In this document: piece by piece, positions 23,490 to 34,151 of the stretch
Layout: every line of letters starts with the position of its first letter
How positions within the stretch are numbered: the first letter of the stretch is position 1
Source of the DNA: Spisula solida
Taxonomy: Eukaryota > Mollusca > Bivalvia > Venerida > Mactridae
Reading direction: 5' to 3'
Length of the DNA stretch: 64,000 nucleotides
Assembly (NCBI GenBank): GCA_947247005.1
Contig: OX365960.1
Coordinates: 20,274,533-20,338,532 of the forward strand
Notes under the pieces: generated by a model
Told to the model about the DNA's origin: nothing
What the model saw: only the letters and a program-made list of their open reading frames with translations
Databases searched by the model: none
Position numbers and translations under genes: made by a program

Positions 23490-23690
23490 GCCATTTTGCT
23501 GTTGGAACTAGGTCAGTCAGCTTGGGCATTCAGCTATTTGATTGCTGAAACTGGTTAATTTAGTATTTCGACAGCTTGGACATGGGAGGATTATAACTTG
23601 TTTAGTTGGGCATTGTGCCTTATATGTTTTTAATGTTTTCTGGTCAAGCTGAGTGCTGCCTTCCCTGTCTGACTTAATATTATCTTTATG
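23490..23690 (+). mobile_element. CTGCCTTCC-end element, short direct copy
   Basis: Contains GGAACTAGGTCAGTCAGC, TTCGACAGCTTGGACATG, TTTAGTTGGGCATTGTGCC, one 53-bp-unit relic, and the end GAGTGCTGCCTTCCCTGTCT then GACTTAATATTAT. It links the motifs of the 34.3 kb tandem repeat and the 4.4-6.6 kb element in one short element. Confidence 0.7.
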
Positions 23691-23991
23691 CTAGTACTGC
23701 ACCATCTCTGTTGCCTCTGTCTCTCTCACGACCACTCACTCTCTTGCCCCCTCCTTGGACCCCTCATATAACAGAGGCATCTTATCATTTGGTTTCAACC
23801 ATTCGTATTTTATGAACGATTAAAAACAAAACCAATGTCCAACTAAACCAATATTCAGATACGACTAGATATCATAGATAATTATATATGTCGATTTTCA
23901 TATCCAGATAAAAATGTTTTAACCAATGAGCTAAAAAGGGATTAAAATGAAAATGTTCAGATGGGCAGGATCAAACTTAAATCACGGATAC

Positions 23992-24275
23992 CGCCTCATC
24001 AATAGCCTAGTGGTAGAGTGTCCGTTTCGCCAGATTTCGGGAGTATCGGGTTCGATCCCATGCCGCATAAGTTCAAAGACGAAATAATATTAAGTCAGAC
24101 AGGGAAGGCAGCAGTACCAGTAGTTCTCTTGCTAGACGCTCAGCAAAAAGGGGAAATGGCTTCTCTCCTGTCATACCCTCGTGGCGATGGATAACACCAG
24201 GAATGAGGTGTCGAGAGTGATTATTATAAGTTGGAAAAAACTTATTTTCATAATCGACCTAAATAAACTTAGATG
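23992..24275 (+). mobile_element. SINE family 1, copy with an inserted element end
   Basis: The tRNA-like head has a box A region (TAGCCTAGTGGTAGAGTG) and box B (GGGTTCGATCCC), then CAAAGACGAAATAAT, GCTAGACGCTCAGC, CCTCGTGGCGATGGATAACA, GGAATGAGGTGTCGAGAGTG and an A-rich end. Compared with the copies at 32073 and 36936, about 24 bp (ATTAAGTCAGACAGGGAAGG then CAG) is inserted after AAATAAT. That insert is the terminal sequence of the CTGCCTTCC-end family. Confidence 0.8.
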
Positions 24276-24299
24276 TGCTTACTAAATCAATATTTCCAT

Positions 24300-24784
24300 T
24301 ATTTTAGAAAGGATTTAGAGAAAGGGAATGGAGAACTAAATTAGAAGGAAGATATTTACTTAATCAATATTTCCATTATTTTAGAGAGGGTTTAGAGAAA
24401 GGGAATGGAGAACTAAATTAGAAGGAAGAAATTTACTTAAGCAATATTTCCATTATTTTAGAGAGGATTTAGAGAAAGAGAAATGTAGAACTAAATTAGA
24501 AGGAAGAAATTTACTTAATCAATATTTCCTTTATTTTAGAGAGGATTTAGAGAAAGGGAAATGGAGAACTAAATTAGAAGGAAGAAATTTACTTAATCAA
24601 TATTTCCATTATTTTAGAGAGGATTTAGAGAAAGGGAAATGGAGAACTAAATTAGAAGAAAGAAATTTACTTAATCAATATTTCCATTATTCTAGAGAGG
24701 ATTAAAAAAAATTTTAGAGAAAGGGAAATGTAGAACTAAATTAGAAGGAAGAAATTTACTTAATCAATACTTCTATTATTTTAG
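24300..24784 (+). repeat. 78-bp tandem array of the exon-b 3' splice site (six decoy copies)
   Basis: Each unit holds intron end AATATTTCCATTATTTTAG, then exon-like GAGGATTTAGAGAAAGGGAA, TGGAGAACTAAATTAGAAG and GAAGAAATTTACTTAATC. The units begin (exon-like part) at about 24309, 24386, 24463, 24541, 24619 and 24697. The intact exon follows at 24785. Units 1 and 2 lack one A, giving a frameshift and a TAG. Units 3-5 are open in the exon frame for 26 residues each. Unit 6 has TAA at 24703-24705 and an insertion. Any upstream acceptor would therefore end in a premature stop, and only the last copy reads through. Confidence 0.85.
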
Positions 24785-24882
24785 AGAGGATTTAGAGAAA
24801 GGGAAATGGAGAACTAAACTAGAAGAAAGAAAACGAGAAGAAGTGGATGATAACACAAAAGAAACACAAACTGAACTGACGG
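24785..24882 (+). CDS. Cytosolic-tail exon of the membrane protein (exon b)
   Basis: The acceptor TTATTTTAG|A joins the phase-2 end of the transmembrane exon. The codon completed at the junction is valine, then EDLEKGKWRTKLEERKREEV and DDNTKETQTELT follow. The segment is highly charged, suiting a cytosolic tail or short coiled coil. It ends ACGG|GTATGT in phase 1, matching the exon at 25874. The stretch up to about residue 16 is nearly identical to the six tandem copies before it. From KREEV onward it is unique, so this copy is the functional exon. No recognised domain. Confidence 0.75.
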
Positions 24883-24944
24883 GTATGTTATTAGCTTAAT
24901 GCGTTTATTTATCGTTGCTTACACGATGTATCCCTTCTCAGATC

Positions 24945-25165
24945 TGTCAGCGAATTCCACTGTTTTTATTTGGCTCTGACGGAACATGAAACGCTCTGAC
25001 GGAACTTATGATACAAGATATTCGTGTTCAGTCCGAGTGTAACATCGGTTTCCAGTTCCGTCAAAGCCATAAGAAAACAGAACAATTGTCTGACAGAAGT
25101 GAGAAGCGGTGTATCGGGTCCGGTAAGAACACTGTTATCAGTTGAGATGATACCGTTCGGGTGGG
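24945..25165. mobile_element. Degraded MITE family Q
   Basis: Contains TTTGGCTCTGACGGAAC, GTGTAACATCGGTTT, CAGTTCCGTCAAAGCCATA and AGAAGCGGTGTATCGGG, the internal and right-end sequence of family Q (33248-33427, 38443-38652). The left end is lost or diverged. Confidence 0.6.
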
Positions 25166-25873
25166 GAGCTTTAGCGAGTCGCCCCGGACGATATCGCTGA
25201 GTCTGATAACATTCGCCCCAACCAGTTGCAGAATTATCCGTTCTATTTTATGCCGACTGTAAGATATATTATACACGGACTCAATGTAAAAAATAACATC
25301 CGAAATGACTGTTGGTCAATTAAGTGGAAGGGCAGGGAATCAAACCAGCTGCCCATATTTTACAAATCCAGCGTATTACCTCCGGCCCGTGGATCCGCTG
25401 CTATCTTACCATCCTAGATCCACTTCCTGCTGCTTATCGTCAAGGTGTAAATATATACGCATATAATGTTCTTCACTGAAACGGCGGTCACATACTCATA
25501 TCCAATGTATAGCATAATAATTTTACTAATTATCTGTGAAATAGCCAAATGCGAATGAGAAATAGTTATGACATAATTATTACCGACAGCTTAATTCCAT
25601 CACTCTGATAACCTCGGTCTGTATTGCATTATTTACCGGAGAAAATGGAAACGACGATGTTTTATGATTGTTAATTCAATATCAGAAACTTACTTGCTCT
25701 ACGTGGCTTTGTCGGGTATGCCCACCGTTTCCACTTTGGTGGCTTTGGTTATGGCCAGTTTAGCTATCCCGGTCACTTCAGCCATCCAAGTCACTTCAGT
25801 CAACCCGATGACATTAAATAGTCATCCAGGCCATTCCGTTACATAGAACAGCCGTTTTCTTTCATTCTTTCAG

Positions 25874-26058
25874 GCGAGGCGCTACAAGAATACTACAACA
25901 GAAGAAAGCCTACAGACATGTCGCAGTATTACGGCAAACGTTTGGTGGAGGTTGAAGAGCCGCCGAGATTTCACCAATTTAACCCAAAGACTTTCAATGA
26001 TCCGTGGTCCGCTAAATATAGCGGCAAGGAGACAAACTATATCGCTAGGAACTGGTAG
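25874..26058 (+). CDS. C-terminal exon of the membrane protein (exon c)
   Basis: After the acceptor TTCATTCTTTCAG|GCG, the phase-1 junction gives G, then EALQEYYNRRKPTDMSQYYG, KRLVEVEEPPRFHQFNPKTF, and NDPWSAKYSGKETNYIARNW before TAG at 26056-26058. The tail is rich in Tyr, Pro and Arg. YYNRR, SQYYG, KYSG and NYIA are possible tyrosine phosphorylation sites, so a signalling or adaptor-binding tail is plausible, but this is a guess. Codons are used evenly and the frame has no stop. The short frame called in the opposite direction here is a shadow. No known domain recognised. Confidence 0.7.
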
Positions 26059-26059
26059 C

Positions 26060-27850
26060 CATCTAGACAATGACTCATCTCATCATAATTCACATGTATA
26101 TGCCATTTCATTTTTGACTATAAGCGACACAGACAATGAACAACGTAAAAATCTAGCAACTACAAAAACACGGCATCCAGCCCCGAAAGTCTGCCGCCTC
26201 AGTCAGTCAAACTAAAACGGAACGAGAGCCAGGACAATCTACAACATATATATAGTGTACATGCAATTTTGAAAGATACGAAGCAGCCTTTTGCTGGACT
26301 ACGAAATTGCAGAATGGCACATACAAAATGAACACAGTTTAACAAAAAGGCACAATGGCGAAATATTTTTGTAGTTTTACTATAAAGTGGACAATACATA
26401 GACTGTTTGCTGGATCTACTACGATATTAAAGAAACGCACTTGTCGGTGTTTTATGATAATTAAATAATTACGCCCTATCATGTTTGATAATTATCACCG
26501 TGTCTCAGCGTATTTTCGCGCGAGTTGATCCAATACGCCAGAGCAATGTTGTATTGGATCCAATCGCTCGAACATACGCTGACACACGGTGGTTATATGC
26601 ATTTAAACTAGCAAAAGTACATATTGTACTTGAATCTCATTTCAAGATTGATACCACATATAACTAGCACATTAAATTTCATCTCGACGACGTATACATA
26701 CAAGTACTGAGATATGTAGCTGTAGCAGGAGTTTCAATAGCTTCCTGAATCTAAAGGGTCATTTTGAAACTTTTGACTTAAATTTGGCAAACTACCTTTA
26801 ATTTATAGAGAAAAATGTTTAGTGTCAAAATGTGGCTTTTGGAAAATTCAAGGGTCAATACCCCTACCCCCGAATCAAATTGAACCCCTGATGTAGATGT
26901 AAAAGTTTGAATATAGTTGATAGAAAAGGAATCTAATTTAAAACATAATTTCTATCGAAGCCGGAGGTCATTGGTCAATAAAACCGGGTGGCCACGTACT
27001 ACGACTGTTTATATGTGTTATGTACCTGTAATTATTTCTTAATATTAAACACGTATATAATAATGAACGCAGTTGTGTACCAGGCCTAAAATTAAATTAC
27101 TGTCTGTATCTCATCCTGCTACCAACCCACAAACTTCGCTCCAACCCAAAAAGAAACATCTGAAAAAAATATTTTGGACGAAATTTTAGACATTTTTCAG
27201 ATATACATGGATATACTTCTGTAACAAACACAACGGCCTATCACCTACTCGAACTTAAATTACATGGGTAACAATGTTTTATATTATATTTGGCCTTACA
27301 CACTGAAAACATATTTTAAAAAAATGTAATTTGACCTCGTAGACGTAAGTCGATAATGGAATGTTTTAATTAAGGTTCAGTGAATCGTAATATTCGGCTT
27401 TTGTTTAACGGGGGTTTAATGAAAAGTCTTTTATGAATGCGGTACATAAAGACACACTTGAACAGAACATATTAGCGAACTTCGGAAATCATTATTAGTT
27501 TATTATATAACATTACGGAATACATTTCCAAGTGTAAAAGTTTTATTTATTTATTATGTTTTATTGTTAACTTTACTCTTATTATATTATGCTAGTAAAT
27601 GATGACGTTTTAATTTTATTGTTATAATTTGTTACACCATATAAAAAAGTGTGAATGTTTTAGAAGAATTAGAGGACATTTAAAACACGTTTTACGGGAA
27701 AATTACCAAGTAATATGGTACGTAAACCCCTTTTTCTTGTTTTACGCAACTTACATTTATTATTTTATCTATTACTTATATTATTGAATGATAGAGATAA
27801 TAAACGGTATATTTCTTGGGAAAGTGATGTTTCAGTCCATTAGTATGTTC
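26060..27850. other. Likely 3' flank; one small fold-back
   Basis: Follows the stop of the membrane-protein gene. A small inverted-repeat element (CACCGTGTCTCAGCGTATTT and ATACGCTGACACACGGTG, with GATCCAATAC/GTATTGGATC inside) spans 26497-26591. Otherwise no exon-like frames. Confidence 0.5.
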
Positions 27851-27854
27851 ATTA

Positions 27855-28047
27855 TTAAGGTGGAATAGCTATGCATTGTACGGAATGAGACATTTCTCCC
27901 TTAAATCAGAGACTACATAGATATGTTATCTATAGTCTCTGCTTAAATCTAAAAAAAACACAGAAAGCCAACTCTTTATCTATGCGGAATATCAGCAAAA
28001 TCTGGTTTGCGGACAATTTTTATCGAAAAGGGTCTATTCCACCTTAA
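27855..28047. mobile_element. MITE with TTAAGGTGGAATAG ends (family J)
   Basis: The ends TTAAGGTGGAATAG and CTATTCCACCTTAA are exact inverted repeats. TTAA at both sides suggests piggyBac-type target choice. An internal AGAGACTA/TAGTCTCT pair adds a second hairpin. A related element is at 62007-62244. Confidence 0.7.
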
Positions 28048-28215
28048 TTTTGATTCAAAAAATGACATAAGAATTCAAAATTTCTATTTCATACAGTTCT
28101 AAACTACTTTCAGTTTTCGATGAAAATAAATATCAGATTTTTTATTAAGACGGTAAAATATAAACACGAAATGATAATTTGATTTAATCCGAATATAAAC
28201 GGTTTGAATATTTCG

Positions 28216-28443
28216 TAAAGCCTATGTCCCATTGAACTTTTTTTGCTTCGGCGATGAACTCCCGATTGAAGTTAATGAGCTTACAGGTTATCAGGAATCA
28301 GCTTTTTCGTGGTCTAAGGCAATCTTCAGGGAAGTCTTGAGACAGTTTGTGATATCGGAAGGAATTGTGATGAATCGGGTGGTATCGGAAGGAATTGTGA
28401 GATCAGCGCCGATGTGGAATTCCTCAGTAGGACATAGGCATTA
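28216..28443. mobile_element. MITE family K (AAGCCTATGTCC ends)
   Basis: Ends TAAAGCCTATGTCC and GGACATAGGCATTA are inverted repeats around 200 bp. Inside, GTATCGGAAGGAATTGTGA occurs twice in tandem (28 bp apart). Confidence 0.65.
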
Positions 28444-28599
28444 AAGGAACGATTTTACGATTTTGTAATGTACTGTTGGTGCAAATATATGTTCCTACAT
28501 GTTCATGTTTATTGTTTCAAGGCGTCAACAAGGAATACATTTTTTGCAAGTACGGGTGGTGGAGAGTCCGTGTTCACGACGCATGCAAATAATCGTAAA

Positions 28600-31350
28600 G
28601 TCAGGTACGTAGTCGTAACTTATATGTCACACAGCAATACTCGTAAATCAGGTAAGTAGTCGTAACTACACGTCACACGACAATAATCGTAAAGTGAGGT
28701 ACATAGTCGTAATTTACACGTCATCAGCAATAATCGTAAAGTGAGTTATGTAGTCATAATTTCTACGGCACATGCCAGCAATTATCGTAAAGTCATGTAC
28801 GTCTGAGTCGTAATTTACTCGTCACCAGCAACGATCGTAAAGTGAGTTATGTAGTCGTAATTTACATGTCACACGTCAATGGTCGTAAAGTCGATTACGT
28901 AGTCGTAATTTACACGTCACCACCAATGATCGTAAAGTGAGGTACGTATTCGTAATTTACACGTCACCAGCAATGATCGGAAAGTCAGGTACGTAGTCAT
29001 AATTTACACGTCACCACCAATGATCGTAAAGTCAGGTACGTAGTCGTAATTTTAACGCCACCAGCAATGATCGTAAAGTCAGGTACGTAGTCATAATTTA
29101 CTCGTCACCAGCAATGATCGGAAAGTCAGGTACGTAGTCATTATTTACACGTCACCAGCAATGATCGTAAAGTGAGTTATGTAGTCGTAATTAACATGTC
29201 ACACGTCAATGGTCGTAAAGTCGATTACGTAGTCGTAATTTACACGTCACCACCAATGATCGTAAAGTGAGGTACGTATTCGTAATTTACACGTCACCAC
29301 CAATGATCGTAAAGTCAGGTACGTAGTCATTATTTACACGTCACCACCAATGATCGTAAAGTCAGGTACGTAGTCGTAATTTTAACGCCACCAGCAATGA
29401 TCGTAAAGTCAGGTACGTAGTCATAATTTACTCGTCACCAGCAATGATCGGAAAGTCAGGTACGTAGTCATCATTACACGTCACCAGCAATGGTCGTAAA
29501 GTGAGTTATGTAGTCGTAATTTACATGTCACACGTCAATGGTCGTAAAGTCGATTACGTAGTCGTAATTTACACGTCACCACCAACGATCGTAAAGTGAG
29601 GTACGTATTCGTAATTTACACGTCACCACCAATGATCGTAAAGTCAGGTACGTAGTCATAATTTACTCGTCACCAGCAATGATCGGAAAGTCAGGTACGT
29701 AGTCATAATTTACACGTCACCACCAATGATCGTAAAGTCAGGAACGTAGTCGTAATTTACTCGTCACCAGCAATGATCGGAAAGTCAGGTACGTAGTCAT
29801 TATTTACACGTCACCAGCAATGATCGTAAAGTCAGCTACGTAGTCCTAATTGCCACGTCACCAGCAATGATCGTAAAGTCAGGTACGTAGTCATAATTTA
29901 CACGTCACCAGCAATGATCGTAAAGTCAGGTACGTAGTCGTAATTTACACGTCACCAGCAATGATCGTAAAGTCAGGTAACGTAGTCGTAATTTACACGT
30001 CACCAGCAATAATCGTAAAGTGATGTTCGTAGTCGTAATTTACACGTCACCAGAAATGATCGTAAAGTCAGGTTTGTAGTCGTTATTTACACGCCACCAG
30101 CAATGATCGTAAAGTGAGGTACGTAGTCGTAATTTACACGCCACCAGCAATGATCGTAAAGGCAGGTACGTAGTCATAATTTACTCGTCACCAGCAATGC
30201 TCGTATAGTCAGGTATGTAGTCATAATTTACACGTCACCAGCAATGATCGTATAGTCAGGTATGTAGTATTAATTTACACGTCACCAGCAATGATCGTAA
30301 AGTCAGGTACGTACTCGTAATTTACACGTCACCAGCAATAATCGTAAAGTGATGTTCGTATTCGTAATTTATACGTCACCAGCAATGATCGTAAAGTCAG
30401 GTACGTATTCGTAATTTACACGTCAACAGCAATGATCGTAAAGTCAGGTACGTAGTCATAATTTACTCGTCACCAGCAATGATCGTAAAGTCAGGTACGT
30501 AGTCATAATACACGTCACCAGCAATGCTCGTAAAGTCAGGTATGTAGTCATAATTTACACGTCACCAGCAATGATCGTAAAGTCAGGTACGTACTCGTAA
30601 TTTACACGTCACCAGCAATAATCGTAAAGTGATGTTCGTAGTCGTAATTTACACGTCACCAGCAATGATCGTAAAGTCAGGTTCGTAGTCGTAATTTACA
30701 CGCCACCAGCAATGATCGTAAAGGCAGGTAAGTGGTCATAATTTACACGTCACCAGCAATGATCGTAAAGTCAGGTACGTCGTCCTAATTTACACGTCAC
30801 CAGCAACGATCGTAAAATGAGGTACGTATTCGTAATTTACACGTCACCAGCAATGATCGTAAAGTCAGGTACGTAGTCGTAATTTACACGTCAACAGCAA
30901 TGATCGTAAAGTGAGTTATGTAGTCGTAATGTTTACGTCACATGCCAGCAATGATCGTAAAGTCAGGTAACGTAGTCGTAATTTACACATCACCAGTAAT
31001 GATCGTAAAGTGAGTTATCTAGTCGTAATTTACACGTCACCAGCAATGATCGTAAAGTGAGTTATCTAGTCGTAATTTACACGTCTCCAACAATGATCTT
31101 AAAGTCAGGTACATAGTTGTAATTTTCACGTCATCAGCAATGATAGTAACGCCAGGTACGTAGTCGTAATTTACATGTCACCAGCAATGATCGTAAAGTC
31201 AGGTACGTAGTCATAATTTACACGTCACCAGCAATGCTCGTAAAGTCAGGTACGTAGTCATAATTGCCACATCACCAGCAATGATCGTAAAATGAGATAC
31301 ATAGTCGTAATTTATATGCCAACAATGGTATAATTATCGAGGTACGTAGT
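28600..31350 (+). repeat. 47-bp minisatellite, about 58 units
   Basis: The consensus unit is ACGTCACCAGCAATGATCGT, AAAGTCAGGTACGTAGTCGT, AATTTAC. A variant block (GTCACACGTCAATGGTCGTA then AAGTCGATTACG) recurs at about 28871, 29201 and 29530, a higher-order period near 330 bp or seven units. The unit is rich in ACGT and CGTCA words. The array ends about 400 bp upstream of the first claudin-like exon found and may lie in that gene's 5' intron. Confidence 0.9.
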
Positions 31351-31771
31351 CGTAACGTATACGTCGATTGCCAACAATCGTAATTCTTGTACGCTCTCGT
31401 ATCTTAAAACGTCGTATAAGTATTCCAACAGTAGTAATGCCGACACGGACAAAACAAAGTAACAAGGACAAAAGTTTAAATAAACAGTCAACGAAAAGTA
31501 GTTTTTGTACGTTTCCTAATGTGTTCTTACTGTAACCAACAATCCAACATTACTCTGTGCAGCTGTCTATTTCCGTGTGTCAACAAGTTATCGAATCTTG
31601 AATTTATGAAATTGACATGCGGAAATATTAGCAAATTTGTAAATTTCTAAGTACAGTTCTACATTGGAAAATATTTAATAGGTGAACAATTAGCAGAGTT
31701 TAGCGCGAATTTTGCCAATGTTGCCTTGTGGCCAACCTATCTACTTCTACAATCGCTGTTCCATGTTTCAG

Positions 31772-31892
31772 ACCATTGACTGCCGACAGCTTTTCAAGCG
31801 ATGACTCGGAGGAAATCAAGCTGACCAAAGATCAGCACATTTGTATTAACAACCTGGGTATGACCGCTGCTTTCTTTTTGCCCATTGCTTTG
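31772..31892 (+). CDS. Claudin/PMP22-like four-pass membrane protein, exon with start of TM1
   Basis: The acceptor CCATGTTTCAG|A opens a frame with one leading base (a phase-2 exon must precede). It encodes PLTADSFSSDDSEEIKLTKD, then QHICINNLGMTAAFFLPIAL, and stops at TTG|GTAAGT in phase 0. The acidic N-terminal stretch would be cytosolic, and TAAFFLPIAL begins the first membrane helix, completed by ILSAVSVGTNYW in the next exon. No ATG occurs in frame between the preceding stop and the acceptor, so the start codon lies in an unfound upstream exon. Intron 1 (31893-33036) carries a SINE, a 22-bp tandem repeat and a MITE B. Confidence 0.7.
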
Positions 31893-32072
31893 GTAAGTAT
31901 CAAAAATGTGAGATATGCATATCATTCTTAAAATTCGTGAATTCGGTGTACTTCGATATACGCTCCCTCCGCGTCTTGGTTTCGGGGAAACTGTTACAAT
32001 TCACATTGTCGACTCAACAGAGTAATTAGGTTAAAGACGTTCTAATACTAATATTTTTTCCCAATCAAGTTT

Positions 32073-32333
32073 CTCTCCTCGATAGCCGAGTGGTTGAGCG
32101 TTCGCTTCGAGTGCGAGGGTCTCTGGTTCCATCCCTGCCCGCGTTATACCAAAGACGAAATAATAATGGTACCAAAAATGTCCTTGCTAGACGCTCAGCA
32201 TTTAAGGAAAACTGGCTTATCTTCTCTCATACTCTTGTGGTGATGGATAACATCAGGAATGAGGTGTTGAGAGTGATTAATATAAGTTTGAAAAACTTGT
32301 TTCACAATCGACCTTAAATAAATTACTAGTAAT
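32073..32333 (+). mobile_element. SINE family 1, copy 2
   Basis: The head CTCGATAGCCGAGTGGTTGA then GGTTCCATCCC resembles tRNA boxes A and B. The body has CCAAAGACGAAATAATAATG, GCTAGACGCTCAGC, GATGGATAACATCAGGAATG and AATCGACCTTAAATAAATTA. It lies in intron 1 of the claudin-like gene. Confidence 0.8.
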
Positions 32334-32594
32334 ATAAACTAATCAAGTATAAGGCGATCAGCCCTCTCGTTTCTATGTGCTCATCTTTTGGACGAAGGTA
32401 CACCGTGACTAAAACATTTGGAAAAACATGAAGAGTTGGTATTGGTCATGCTTTGTTTGCCTAATTTTGTTCTATTTGTCACATAACTACCTACATGTAC
32501 AATGTAGCAATACAACGTGACTTAGAAATCTAGCAATCAGTATAGAATTAAAATACTTACCGCTATATTTGTTTACGAAGTGAAGCCATTTTCA

Positions 32595-32715
32595 ATTTGT
32601 CAAAGTCACGTGGTATTGATGTCAAAGTCACTTGGTATTGATGTTCAAGTCACGTGGTATAGATGTCAAAGTCACGTGGTATTGATGTTAAAGTCACGTG
32701 GTATTGCTACACTGT
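32595..32715 (+). repeat. 22-bp tandem repeat with CACGTGGTATT
   Basis: Five units of GTCAAAGTCACGTGGTATTG then AT, ending GTATTGCTACACTGTA. That end sequence is the terminus of MITE family P (44173-44594), so the array looks like an expanded MITE end. The other end (ATGTAGCAATACAACGTGAC) is at about 32503. Confidence 0.7.
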
Positions 32716-32829
32716 ACCTACATTACATTCATTCCGTATGGAATATGGAATAGTCGCATACATTCATTTTGTTATCTAAAATGTAAGATGGACGGGCGTA
32801 CAAATACGTGTAGACTTTAGATGCATATA

Positions 32830-32997
32830 TATAGTCCAGTCAGGATAAAAGTCCAGTGACGCAGCGGTCGAGTCCACTATAACGGTAATGCTAAACTAAC
32901 GTACTAAACTTCGCTCTACCTGTTAAGACGATGGTTGTGATTTTTTGCGTACACATAAACTGCAACGTCACTGTCACAATATCCTAACTGCACTATA
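32830..32997. mobile_element. MITE family B, copy 2 (internally shortened)
   Basis: Both ends match family B, but the element is about 168 bp rather than about 200-218 because part of the middle is missing. It lies in intron 1 of the claudin-like gene, 40 bp before exon 2. Confidence 0.8.
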
Positions 32998-33036
32998 GAA
33001 TAATGATTTACCGCAACGGCATTTTCGATATTCTAG

Positions 33037-33178
33037 ATTCTAAGCGCCGTGTCGGTGGGCACGAATTACTGGTTTAACATACAACATTATTACGTCGGCT
33101 TGTTCCAGCGTTGTGATAATTGGACACAGATATGTCATTCTGTGAGCACGTTCTATGATGAGGATGATACGGATAGTA
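33037..33178 (+). CDS. Claudin-like gene, first extracellular loop exon
   Basis: The acceptor ATATTCTAG|ATT starts in phase 0: ILSAVSVGTNYWFNIQHYYV, then GLFQRCDNWTQICHSVSTFY and DEDDTDS, with donor AGTA|GTAAGT in phase 1. A Trp soon after helix 1, then G-L-F-x2-C and a second Cys seven residues on, matches the W...GLW..C...C signature of the claudin/PMP22 first loop, with Phe for the usual Trp. NWT is a possible glycosylation site. The two cysteines would form the loop disulphide. The phase joins exactly to the exon at 34152, where the split codon becomes ATA (Ile). Confidence 0.8.
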
Positions 33179-33247
33179 GTAAGTTACGAGGGGTGTTTAA
33201 AAATAACGTAGATCTTTGGTTTGGAGTTGAGTTCTCATTCGGACTGA

Positions 33248-33427
33248 ATGAATCCCGATACACAGCTTTTCAGTTCCGTGAGAGAATTGTTTGATCTGAA
33301 AATCAATGTAACACTCAGGATACATGAGTTTCGTCCGAGCGTTACATCGGTTTTCAGTTCCGTCAGAGCCATATGAAAATAGAACATTTCTCTCATGGAA
33401 CTAAGAAGCGGTGTATCGGGATTCATA
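33248..33427. mobile_element. MITE family Q, copy 2 (GAATCCCGATACACCGC ends)
   Basis: Ends TGAATCCCGATACACAGC and AAGCGGTGTATCGGGATTCA are inverted repeats, with sub-terminal TTCAGTTCCGT matches. It lies in intron 2 of the claudin-like gene, 69 bp after the exon-2 donor. Confidence 0.75.
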
Positions 33428-34151
33428 CCGTGAGTTGGGATAGTACAAAAATACTAAATACTAAACACTGTCATAATTCAGAATCCTTCTGCTGTCAGAA
33501 CACCACATTAGGTGTATCTGTAACATGCCTGTCATAAATTGTAGCTCCTCAAAAAAAAGTCACCATCATGGACCCGGGGCAACGATAATGACGTCAGTGA
33601 CGATAATGACGTCAGTGACGTCTCGTTGTCGATGAATCGTTTTACAGAAAAGGTCTACGTCATTTTTTGAAGTGCCCTCGAATATCTGGTTTATCTTGTC
33701 CAAAATCGTAGTAATCTTCCTTAGCATTCATCTTATGGTAATATAAGCTATTTTAAAAAGCCATACGATGTGTTAAATGCACCGTTGACGTCAGTATATA
33801 CTATACATGCTTGCTTGAAGTATCTTTTTTTGTGTGTACATACGTTCTGTGTCTGTCCCTTATATCGATTGCTAGGCGCTGACGTCGTGTCTGTATGGCT
33901 GTGAAATGTCTGTACATTAAAGTATTAATTAATTGATGTATATAAAAATGCATTTAAATCGAACAACTACGGACTAATGCGTATAGAAAGCAGTTCCAAT
34001 AAAACATTAAAATTGTAGTTTTTGTGTTATTTTCCGTTTTCTATGAACTATTATGTTATGTTAAGTTTGTCTTAAAGGCACCGTCGAATTTTTCCATCAA
34101 TGTTTTTCTTGTATATCTTGTAATATGCTTTATTTTAACATATTTTTTCAG
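33428..34151. other. Claudin-like intron 2, remainder
   Basis: Contains a duplicated GATAATGACGTCAGTGAC (about 33585-33620) and an inverted low-copy relative of 9690-9760 near 33850-33910. No exon recognised. Confidence 0.4.

Noticed and set aside
23992..24080. Possible tRNA genes here and at the SINE 2 heads (37796, 50966, 60582)
   Set aside because: Box A and B are present but the acceptor stem does not close, and each head continues into a shared SINE body.
33235..33426. 63-codon minus-strand frame
   Set aside because: Lies within MITE Q.
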